This document shows, piece after piece, positions 14,334 to 20,532 of a stretch of DNA of 20,532 bases; position 1 is the stretch's first letter, and every line of letters begins with the position of its first letter. Source of the DNA: Candidatus Poribacteria bacterium WGA-3G (lineage in GTDB: Bacteria > Poribacteria > WGA-4E > WGA-3G). The notes below the pieces were generated by a model. It worked only from the letters and a program-made list of their open reading frames with translations, was not told the DNA's origin and ran no database searches. The position numbers and the translations under genes were made by a program. The stretch spans positions 1-20,532 of the forward strand of contig ASZN01000084.1 in assembly GCA_000406005.1 (NCBI GenBank), written 5' to 3'.

Positions 14334-15170
14334 TTAAGCCTGAGTTTCAGGAATTTCGACCGGCAAATCCAGCCGGTCACCCCACTCTTTCCAAGAACCT
14401 ATGTAGTTGCTCACTTTGGGGTACCCCAAAAGCCGCAACGCCAAATAGGTTTGGGAAGAGCGGTATCCGCCCTGTCAGTAGCACATGACCTGTTTTTCGG
14501 GTGTAATACCGACGGCTTCGTACATCGCTCGGAGTTCATCAGCGGGTTTAAAGGCACCCGTTTCGTCGAGGTTATTGAGCCATTCGATGTGAATGGAACC
14601 CGGGATAGCGCCGGCGCGCTCTGCCCGCGCCACCCGACCGTAGTGTTCATCATCCGTCCGTGTATCGAGAGGCACAAAATCGTTTCGGTTTAAGAGGACA
14701 CGGATGACATCTGCATCCGTATGCGTGTCGTGCTGCGGATTTATCGGGAAGGGTGGAACTTCCGGCGGTTCTGTACCTGTTGTGCTGACGGGCCCCTCAG
14801 CCGCTAACCACGCCTTGAAACCACCATCCAACAGACGGGTTTCAGAGTGTCCTAAGTACTCACAGAACCAGAACCCCCGCGATGCCCTGGTCCCAGATAT
14901 ATCCTCATACCATATAATCGGCTTCGCCGAGTCAAGTCCGCGTTGCTGAAACAGATACGCTATCATCCACATAAAGGCGTCATAAGTCTCTTTGCGGGTA
15001 TCAATGAGGCTTAGACCGAACAGGTCTAAATGCAGCGCCCCGGGAATATGCCCCCGAATATATTCATAAGTCGGTCGCGTATCGACGATACAAAATTCGT
15101 CGAGCGCGCCTTTCAATTCGTCCGCAGAGATAATTAGGTGCGGATTGTCATAGCCTTTATAGGCTTCCAT
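14334..15170 (-). CDS. two-domain rhodanese (thiosulfate sulfurtransferase), candidate selenoprotein with UGA at the catalytic Cys
   Basis: Tandem-rhodanese sulfurtransferases (SseA/CysA type) move sulfur from thiosulfate or mercaptopyruvate to an acceptor through a persulfide on one cysteine in the second domain. Domain 1 (about 10-125) has VDTRPTYEYIRGHIPGA and an inactive loop (YEDISGTRASR). Domain 2 (about 150-270) has LDTRTDDEHYG and AGAIPGSIHIEW. The active loop reads V-M-C-Y-[TGA]-Q-G-G-Y-R-S-S, where relatives have Cys at the TGA. Past the TGA the frame stays open for 46 more codons with family-typical sequence (YLALRLLGYPKVSNYIGSWKEWGD) and ends in TAA at 14334-14336. The result, 278 aa with position 232 as the UGA residue, is the normal family length. 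AAAAGGAG lies 10 nt before the ATG. It follows the MATE gene by 31 bp. If the TGA is not recoded, the product is a truncated 231-aa protein without the catalytic residue. Confidence 0.8.
14433..14463 (-). promoter_or_regulatory. possible bacterial SECIS hairpin downstream of the UGA
   Basis: In the transcript, CCAAA and UUUGG (21-25 and 30-34 nt after the UGA) pair around a CCUA loop. A lower CCGC/GCGG stem (12-15 and 39-42 nt) adds an internal loop. The distance suits bacterial SECIS elements, but the loop lacks the G usually found at its start. A competing 7-bp stem with an AUA loop starts 2 nt after the UGA. Confidence 0.3.
14475..14477 (-). other. in-frame UGA at rhodanese catalytic position, putative selenocysteine codon
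   Basis: The minus-strand TGA is codon 232. It replaces the catalytic cysteine (TGC or TGT) by one base. TGA is a true stop elsewhere in the window (GTPase at 5132, AAA+ gene at 19617-19619), so general code reassignment is unlikely. Sec insertion, a nonsense mutation or an error remain possible. Confidence 0.6.
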
Positions 15171-15201
15171 TATTAACTAACTCCTTTTAGATTTGTCAAA
15201 A

Positions 15202-16650
15202 TTATACTGTTTTCGGTTTCCTTTTTACCATCTTTATGGATTTCCATCTTCCAGTATGATACCACAACCACATTGCGATCCCTTGAACAACGTTCGAGAG
15301 TGCGATGCCTATCCAAACGCCGTTCAGTCCGATCAGATGTGAAAGTATGATGACGAGCCCTAAACCGACGACGAGTTGTGAACCGAGTGTAATCACCATA
15401 GGCGAAAACGTGTCTCCGGCACCGTTGAGCGCTTTTCCTAAGACCAAGGAGAAGGCGATAAATCCGAATGTGGGTGCCAGAAACCGTAGGTAGACAGTCC
15501 CGATTTCGATCACATCCGTATCGGGTGTAAAAATCCGAATGAACGTCTCAGGAAAGACGAGGAATATCGCACCGATGACTGCCATAATTGTGGCGCCTAC
15601 AATATTTGCGACGCGTGCCGATCTTTCGGCGCGATCCACGTGATTCGCGCCTAAATTTTGTCCGACTAACGGTGCGACGGAGTTCGCGATACCGAAGCCG
15701 GGGTTCATCACCAGAATCCGGAGCCGCATACAGATTGTATATGCGGCAACAACCGTCTTACCGTAGGGGCCTATGACCCATAGGAAACCGAGCCTTGAGA
15801 CATGTCGCCAGAACCCTTGCATAGAACTGAAAACACCGAGCCGTAAGATGGCGAACATCCCCGTGAAATCCGCCCGAAACCGAACGCTTCGTAGCGATAT
15901 CGGGGCTCTGCCTGTCCAACAGAGGTAGAGTAGGACGATCACACCGACACCGCGCCCGGTTAGCGTCGCGTACGCCGAACCTGCAACACCGAGTTTCGGG
16001 AACCCCCATAACCCGAAGATCAATAACGGATCAAGCACGATATTGATCACGGTTGAAAAAATCAGCACGAGCATCGGCGTAAACGCGTCCCCACCGGCTC
16101 GGAAAATAGAACCGAGGGTCATTGACAAAAACATTGTACTGATGCCGATGAGGATGATGTGCATGTAGGTTGTACCGAGACTCAGGACTTCGGGATCCAC
16201 CATTCGCACGGCAAGCAATCCGGGTTTCGCTAAAGGATAGCCGACGAGTGTGACGCAGATAGAGAAAAAGACGGCTAACAGGATTGACTGCATCACGATG
16301 TGTTCGGCTTGCGCACGGTCCCGTGCCCCTAAATACTGTGCCACTATGATCCCCGTACCCGTTGAGATACCGAGTGCGAAAACACCGATGAGTCGGAGCA
16401 AATTTCCGCTGACACCGACAGCAGCGATCGCCCCCGGACCGAGTCTACCAACGAAGATCATATCGATGATATTGAAGGCATCTTGTAGAATGTAACTCAG
16501 TATTATCGGTCCCGCGAGCCGCAGAAGATGCTTCAGCAGGCTCCCTTGCGTCAAATCGCCCCGTGCTTTTCTCATATATTTTTGCTGCGGCTCCTGCGTA
16601 GTAGCGTTCAGTTCTGCCAACGAAGTCTCACTGGTGGACATAGCATCCAT
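15202..16650 (-). CDS. MATE family multidrug/toxin exporter
   Basis: An inner-membrane exporter of the MATE (NorM/DinF-like) family, about 482 aa with some twelve helices. Such proteins expel cationic drugs or toxic metabolites using a proton or sodium gradient. Visible features: LAGPIILSYILQDAFNIIDMIFVGRLG in helix 1, GNLLRLIGVFALGISTGTGIIVAQYLGARD, the repeat-half sequence GANHVDRAERSARVANIVG, and the closing helices. The frame extends to 16713 and has ATGs at 16659, 16650 and 16641. The promoter places the -10 across the 16659 ATG and the predicted transcription start at about 16650, so the start is probably 16650 (leaderless) or 16641. The stop lies 31 bp before the rhodanese ATG, so the two are likely one operon. 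The substrate is unknown. Confidence 0.9.
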   Translation of the reverse strand: MDAMSTSETSLAELNATTQEPQQKYMRKARGDLTQGSLLKHLLRLAGPIILSYILQDAFNIIDMIFVGRLGPGAIAAVGVSGNLLRLIGVFALGISTGTGIIVAQYLGARDRAQAEHIVMQSILLAVFFSICVTLVGYPLAKPGLLAVRMVDPEVLSLGTTYMHIILIGISTMFLSMTLGSIFRAGGDAFTPMLVLIFSTVINIVLDPLLIFGLWGFPKLGVAGSAYATLTGRGVGVIVLLYLCWTGRAPISLRSVRFRADFTGMFAILRLGVFSSMQGFWRHVSRLGFLWVIGPYGKTVVAAYTICMRLRILVMNPGFGIANSVAPLVGQNLGANHVDRAERSARVANIVGATIMAVIGAIFLVFPETFIRIFTPDTDVIEIGTVYLRFLAPTFGFIAFSLVLGKALNGAGDTFSPMVITLGSQLVVGLGLVIILSHLIGLNGVWIGIALSNVVQGIAMWLWYHTGRWKSIKMVKRKPKTV

Positions 16651-16657
16651 CTGAGGC

Positions 16658-16686
16658 ATAATAACAGAATTTCGCTTGACTGTCAA
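16658..16686 (-). promoter_or_regulatory. sigma70-type promoter overlapping the MATE start region
   Basis: On the minus strand TTGACA (16686-16681), a 17-bp spacer and TATTAT (16663-16658). The end of the -10 overlaps an in-frame ATG, so transcription would begin near the next ATG (16650). Confidence 0.75.
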
Positions 16687-16757
16687 ACAAAAACTGTGTT
16701 CGCCGCGATTCAAACTATCTTGTGAATCTTAGGGCAGCAGGTTTATAGCATTTTTCT

Positions 16758-16786
16758 TTGACAGAATTACTGAAACTTGTTATAAT
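16758..16786 (+). promoter_or_regulatory. perfect sigma70 consensus promoter for the second LamG gene
   Basis: TTGACA (16758-16763), 17 bp, TATAAT (16781-16786). It is divergent from the MATE promoter about 70 bp away. Confidence 0.85.
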
Positions 16787-16805
16787 ACTCTAAATAATAC
16801 TCTAA
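16782..16805. repeat. 12-bp tandem duplication across the -10 element
   Basis: ATAATACTCTAA occurs twice in a row (16782-16793 and 16794-16805). The first copy contains five of the six -10 bases; the second gives AATAAT at the start of the leader. Confidence 0.8.
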
Positions 16806-16829
16806 ATCTTTATTCGGAGGAGAAAAAAG

Positions 16830-17618
16830 ATGAGGAACTCAATATTGGCTTGTAAATTTTTTGTTGGCGTGGTGGTGGGTCTGTTGGCAGCACAATTGAT
16901 GGTGTTTGTCCCGTTTGCCTCGGCTGATCTTTCAGACGGACTTGTCCTCCATCATTCTTACGATGAAGGAAGCGGCACGCACGCTGCAGACTTGAGCGGA
17001 AATGGACACGACGGTGTCGTTGATAATCCGCAATGGGTCGCAGGAAAATTCGGGAATGCGCTCTACTTCGGTGGTGAAGGGAGTGACGCGTTCGTGACTG
17101 TTGAAAGTAGCCCACTTTTGAACGTAAATGAATGTACCTTTATGGCATGGGTCAATGCTGACACTTGGGACGGCACGCGCCAGATCGTCGGTAAATCTGT
17201 CCACGGTGGTTGTGCCGGCAGAACGCAGTATGGTCTCTTTAGCGAAAGCGGTACGTTCAAGCTCCGATTTGAAACCTCAAACGGTAGGGCAGATATCAAC
17301 ACCGACCTCCCTCCAACCGGCGAATGGGTTCATATCGCTTTCACAAATGACGGTTCGACAGCCACGATTTATGTTAATGGTGCTTCTGTTATGGAAGGCG
17401 AAGTTCCGGGTGAATTGAATGCTAACGAGGACCCGTGGCGAATCGGCCAAGATTGTGACCGTCTGAACTATGTCTTCGCAGGAGCCATAGATGAAGTACG
17501 TCTCTGGGATCGCGCTTTGAGTGCATCAGATATTGCTGTCCTAAAAGATATGCCGACGGCTGTTGAGGCGCGAGCGAAATTAGCCATCACTTGGGGCGAT
17601 ATCAAATCTGAGCGCTAA
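16830..17618 (+). CDS. secreted LamG-domain protein 2
   Basis: A 262-aa exported protein with a signal peptide ending near ASA (residue 32) and one LamG/Laminin_G_3 domain. Typical stretches are GLVLHHSYDEGSGTHAADLSGNGHDG, ECTFMAWVNA, RQIVGKSVHGGC, WVHIAFTNDG, IYVNGASV, WRIGQDCD and AIDEVRLWDRAL. Cysteines at 102, 128 and 209 are in the same places as in LamG protein 3, to which it is clearly paralogous. The C-terminus carries AVEARAKLAITWGDIK. A role in binding an extracellular glycan or matrix partner is suggested by the domain alone. GGAGGAG lies 7-9 nt before the ATG. It has a perfect promoter and a terminator, so it is a single transcription unit. Confidence 0.88.
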   Translation: MRNSILACKFFVGVVVGLLAAQLMVFVPFASADLSDGLVLHHSYDEGSGTHAADLSGNGHDGVVDNPQWVAGKFGNALYFGGEGSDAFVTVESSPLLNVNECTFMAWVNADTWDGTRQIVGKSVHGGCAGRTQYGLFSESGTFKLRFETSNGRADINTDLPPTGEWVHIAFTNDGSTATIYVNGASVMEGEVPGELNANEDPWRIGQDCDRLNYVFAGAIDEVRLWDRALSASDIAVLKDMPTAVEARAKLAITWGDIKSER

Positions 17619-17630
17619 GGTATTGTTTCC

Positions 17631-17660
17631 GCGCGCTTTCCGAGGACACACGCGCTTTTT
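17631..17660 (+). terminator. rho-independent terminator after LamG protein 2
   Basis: GCGCG (17631-17635) and CGCGC (17651-17655) form a GC-only stem, followed at once by TTTTT (17656-17660). The loop is long (15 nt), which lowers confidence. Confidence 0.55.
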
Positions 17661-17688
17661 CTAAAGTTATTTTTTGCGCAATTGGGTT

Positions 17689-17711
17689 GGACGAGGCATC
17701 TTGTCTCGTCC
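17689..17711. other. strong hairpin in the gap before the AAA+ gene
   Basis: GGACGAGGCA (17689-17698) and TGTCTCGTCC (17702-17711) form a 10-bp stem with one G-U pair and a TCT loop. No T-run follows closely, so it is not a standard terminator. It may be a second stop signal, a leader structure or a short repeat. No clear promoter for the AAA+ gene is visible in 17619-17801. Confidence 0.5.
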
Positions 17712-17801
17712 TCTCACGCGTTTACGAGAAGTTTTTAGTCGCCACCTATACCGCATCTATCTATATCTACGAAAAATTCACACCCAGTAGCGGAGAAAAC
17801 G

Positions 17802-19619
17802 ATGTTTTGGGATGAAGTTAAAAAACACTACGAGGCGGGTTCCGCCCACCAATTTCTGCTCCATTTTAACGTAGATGATCTGCTATACGACGAAGTCTAC
17901 GGCTACTTGCCTACCGTAAACTATCTTATGGAACAACTCAATGTGTTGGGTTGTGATTTCGTCCTCGGATATAATATGGCGCGAGGCGTTTATCGTCCTA
18001 CTATTGGGCGGTGGCGCAATAGACAGAAAATGCTCAAACTTATTCCAGAGGACCATAAGGAAGATGAATCGGAGAATCAACGTCCGAGGATTAATTCTCG
18101 GATGGCGTTCAATAAACCGCATGAGGATCCCTTTTTTAACATGGAACCGATGCCTTCCCAAGAATTACGGCAAAGGTTAAAGCGTCTGATTCAACAACCG
18201 AGAACGACAGTCGGTTTGGTTATTGATATGCTGGAGCAGCTCACACCGAACCATTCTTCATTAACCGACATTGTAGATGAAACGCAGCTCTTGTTTAATC
18301 AGATCCAAAATTGGGCATACGATCTTGAAGTGCGAAGGAAGAGACACGTCATCCTGCTTGTCACTCGCAACACATCTGACATACACCCGAATCTTACCGT
18401 GCAGCCAGAAATTCCGATGGTTGTCATTCCGTTTCCGGACTATGAGGAACGCTTGCGGTTTATTGAACGTCTTCATGATGTTGGGGAGGGCGCATCGCAG
18501 ATGCGTAAAACGCTCGGTAATAATCGCGAACGTGAAGCCTTAGCACGCGAAACGATAGGCTTGAATCTACTCGGTGTCCACGATGTTGTCCAACAAGCCG
18601 TCGCTGCGGAACAGAAGGCAGGCGGTGAACCGGTGCTTAGGTACCGGCGTGAGAGTATCAGGACTTTCAGTCATGGTGTCCTTGCGCTCGGTGATACGCA
18701 CCCGGGGCCCTCTGATGACGGTTGGTATGTCATGCGCGTGATTAGAGATATAGCGGAGGGTATAAAAAATCGGGACCTGCGACGCGTGCCACGAGGGATG
18801 CTATGCCTCGGTCCCCCTGGCACCAGCAAGGCTTACGCCGCGCGGGTACTCGCAGGTGAGTCGAATATACCGCTCGTTCAACTCCGGTACGCCAGCCAAG
18901 TCGGTGAAGTAACGCTGAACATCAATGAAAACGGGAACTCTTATGAACGGAACCTAACCGCAGCACTCAACTATATTCGCAGCATCGCGCCGGCAGTTGT
19001 TTTTATGGATGAAATTGAGCAGGCATCGCCGCATACAGCAATGCACCCAGATGAACGCAATCAAACGATGCCGCACGCGCTTATAAATGCTATCAGCGAT
19101 GCGTCACTGCACGGTCAGGTAATTTGGGTCGGCGCATCACAGCGACCGGACTTAATGCCGCCAATCTTTCGACGATACGGCATTTTTGATACCAAGTTAA
19201 TCATGCTACCCCCTAACAGTGGCGGCAGAACCGTAATCCTACAGATATTTTCGCAAGGACAAACGTCAGGCAATATCAATTTTCAGGCACTCGTCGGCGG
19301 TTCTGAGACAGACGGGTTGACTTGGCGGGACCTGTTTTTGATTGTTCAACGGGCAAATAATTTGGCAAAACGGAACAATCGAGATAGATTTACGGAGAAC
19401 GACTTACGTCAAGCACTCAACGACTTTGTACCAGATTACTCACGTGAGATGCAAACCTTCATGGGATTATTGGCGTTGCGAGAAGCGAACTCACGTATGA
19501 TGGTTCCAGATGGATTACTGCCGGAATACCAGGAATTTGTGGAAGGGAACCGAATTGACAAAACAGGGATTAATAAACGGTTGATGGAACTCAGCAATCA
19601 ACTCGGTTTGCACGATTGA
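17802..19619 (+). CDS. AAA+ ATPase with degenerate first module and altered Walker A
   Basis: A 605-aa cytoplasmic protein. The second half is an AAA+ domain: Walker A GPPGTSKA (337-344), Walker B VVFMDE (399-404), and an RR pair (457-458) that could be the arginine finger. The Walker A is atypical: the Ser/Thr after the Lys is Ala, which should weaken magnesium coordination. The sensor-1 Asn is not obvious (IWVGASQRPD). The first half (about 10-265) looks like a degenerate ATPase module, with a strand-acid motif VGLVIDMLEQL (137-147), HVILLVTRN (182-190) and no P-loop. I recognise the general class (AAA ATPases with FLLHFNVDDLLYD-type N-termini) but no named protein or substrate. GGAG lies 6 nt before the ATG. 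It sits alone between two paralogous secreted LamG genes. It ends in TGA. Confidence 0.78.
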   Translation: MFWDEVKKHYEAGSAHQFLLHFNVDDLLYDEVYGYLPTVNYLMEQLNVLGCDFVLGYNMARGVYRPTIGRWRNRQKMLKLIPEDHKEDESENQRPRINSRMAFNKPHEDPFFNMEPMPSQELRQRLKRLIQQPRTTVGLVIDMLEQLTPNHSSLTDIVDETQLLFNQIQNWAYDLEVRRKRHVILLVTRNTSDIHPNLTVQPEIPMVVIPFPDYEERLRFIERLHDVGEGASQMRKTLGNNREREALARETIGLNLLGVHDVVQQAVAAEQKAGGEPVLRYRRESIRTFSHGVLALGDTHPGPSDDGWYVMRVIRDIAEGIKNRDLRRVPRGMLCLGPPGTSKAYAARVLAGESNIPLVQLRYASQVGEVTLNINENGNSYERNLTAALNYIRSIAPAVVFMDEIEQASPHTAMHPDERNQTMPHALINAISDASLHGQVIWVGASQRPDLMPPIFRRYGIFDTKLIMLPPNSGGRTVILQIFSQGQTSGNINFQALVGGSETDGLTWRDLFLIVQRANNLAKRNNRDRFTENDLRQALNDFVPDYSREMQTFMGLLALREANSRMMVPDGLLPEYQEFVEGNRIDKTGINKRLMELSNQLGLHD

Positions 19620-19683
19620 TCCCCGGAGGCGAAATCGCTAACGAGAAAATAACGTCTGGACTTTGTTGCTAAACCAATTTTTC

Positions 19684-19712
19684 TTGACAGATGTTTCCTC
19701 TTTTGTTAGAGT
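19684..19712 (+). promoter_or_regulatory. sigma70-type promoter for the third LamG gene
   Basis: TTGACA (19684-19689) and TAGAGT (19707-19712) are 17 bp apart. The -35 is perfect, the -10 has four of six consensus bases. Confidence 0.6.
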
Positions 19713-19752
19713 ATCTTAATCTTTCATAACAAATAAGGAGGAATCTCTAGCA

Positions 19753-20529
19753 ATGAAATTGGCTATCTGTTTATTATGCATTGTATCCGTTTTGGTGCTA
19801 ACGCCGGTGGTGATGGCGGTTGGTCCAGACGATTTTCTCGATGGTTTGGTTTTATATCACCCGTATGATGAAGGGGATGGCGACACAGCTGAAGATTTGA
19901 GTGGAAACGAACACGAGGGTGTCATTGACAGCCCGAAATGGGTTGATGGGAAATTTGGAAAGGCTCTTGAATTTGATGGCACCAGCACTTTCGTCACTGT
20001 TGAGAGCACACCTGAACTGAACGTAGATGCCTGCACGTTTATGGCGTGGATTAACGCCGAGCATTGGGATGCCGTGCGCCAGATCGTCGGTAAATCTGTT
20101 CACGGCGGTTGTGGCGGTAGAGTCCAATACGGGTTGTTTAGTGACAATGGTGTCTTCAAACTCCGCCTTGAGACGGAAGCAGGACGCGCCGATATCGCAA
20201 CTGATCTGCCTGAAACAGGCGAGTTTGTCCATGTCGCTTTCACCAACGATACGGACACCGCGCACATCTATATTGACGGTGAATCCGTCGTTGATCAAGC
20301 CGTACCCGGAAAACTCGGCGCGAATGACGATCCGTGGCGGATTGGACAGGACTGTGATCGCGCACAGTACATCTTCGCTGGGATTATTGATGAGGTACGC
20401 CTCTGGAACCGCGCACTGAGCGAGGACGAAATCAATACGTTCATGGATCAGGGCGTAGATGCCCTCGCTGTTGAGGCGACAGGGAAACTTTCGACAACCT
20501 GGGGTCGCCTTAAGGCAAGTTTACAGTAA
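19753..20529 (+). CDS. secreted LamG-domain protein 3
   Basis: A 258-aa exported protein with a signal peptide cut near VMA (residue 22) and one LamG/Laminin_G_3 domain: GLVLYHPYDEGDGDTAEDLSGNEHEG, ACTFMAWINA, RQIVGKSVHGGCGGR, VHVAFTND, IYIDGESV, WRIGQDCDR, IIDEVRLWNRALSEDE. It is paralogous to LamG protein 2 across its length, with the same three cysteines (94, 120, 201). A 24-nt identical DNA stretch at the RQIVGKS region (near 17177 and 20077) points to fairly recent duplication. The C-terminus has AVEATGKLSTTWGRLK. AAGGAGG (19735-19741) is 11 nt before the ATG, a little far, but no better start is present. The stop is 3 bp from the window end. Confidence 0.88.
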   Translation: MKLAICLLCIVSVLVLTPVVMAVGPDDFLDGLVLYHPYDEGDGDTAEDLSGNEHEGVIDSPKWVDGKFGKALEFDGTSTFVTVESTPELNVDACTFMAWINAEHWDAVRQIVGKSVHGGCGGRVQYGLFSDNGVFKLRLETEAGRADIATDLPETGEFVHVAFTNDTDTAHIYIDGESVVDQAVPGKLGANDDPWRIGQDCDRAQYIFAGIIDEVRLWNRALSEDEINTFMDQGVDALAVEATGKLSTTWGRLKASLQ

Positions 20530-20532
20530 TAC

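Noticed and set aside
14411..14677. Separate minus-strand frame over the end of the rhodanese
   Set aside because: It is out of frame with the conserved rhodanese C-terminus, which reads through the TGA in the main frame; the other frame shows no family similarity.
17689..17711. Terminator for LamG protein 2
   Set aside because: The hairpin is strong but no T-run follows; the upstream GC stem with TTTTT at 17631-17660 is a better terminator.
1..20532. General reassignment of UGA to an amino acid
   Set aside because: The GTPase gene (5132) and the AAA+ gene (19617-19619) end at TGA at sensible family lengths, so UGA is a normal stop here.
1..20532. CRISPR array, tRNA, rRNA, transposase or prophage genes
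   Set aside because: No regularly spaced repeats, cloverleaf-type sequence, rRNA segment or transposase/integrase frame was recognised on either strand by eye.

Overview
The window looks like chromosomal DNA of an uncultured Gram-negative bacterium. The style (secreted LamG proteins with a shared C-terminal motif, BNR and WD40 propellers, a TonB-dependent receptor, strong sigma70-type promoters) resembles Candidatus Poribacteria. That assignment is inference from protein style; there is no rRNA or other marker here.

Layout. 1-3099 (+): the 3' part of an Asp-box (BNR) propeller gene, then an ABC-2 type permease 4 bp later. 3246-4052 (+): a secreted LamG protein with its own promoter. 4089-11488 (-): a metal-acquisition region, read in transcription order as a small His-rich membrane protein, a His/Asp/Glu-rich lipoprotein, a ZnuD-like TonB receptor, a MerC-like membrane protein, a TroA-like metal-binding lipoprotein, a COG0523 (CobW-type) GTPase, and a WD40 protein overlapping the GTPase by 13 bp. 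11639-12112 (+): a toxin-antitoxin locus whose Gp49/RelE-like toxin has lost its middle while the XRE antitoxin is intact. 12258-14330 (+): moeA and an alpha/beta hydrolase. 14334-16650 (-): a MATE exporter followed by a two-domain rhodanese. 16830-20529 (+): two paralogous secreted LamG genes flanking an unusual AAA+ ATPase.

The most interesting point is in the rhodanese. An in-frame TGA (14475-14477) sits exactly where the catalytic cysteine belongs, and 46 intact, family-typical codons follow before the real stop. Because TGA is an ordinary stop elsewhere in the window, a selenocysteine enzyme is a good hypothesis. A nonsense mutation or sequencing error is the alternative.

The metal genes form a plausible outer-membrane-to-cytoplasm zinc route: receptor, periplasmic binders and cytoplasmic metallochaperone. 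No ABC permease or ATPase for the binding protein is present. Other signals worth a look are a palindromic element forming the N-terminus of the receptor, a palindrome upstream of the lipoprotein gene, a probable leaderless MATE mRNA, and sigma70-like promoters with 17-bp spacers ahead of all three LamG genes.
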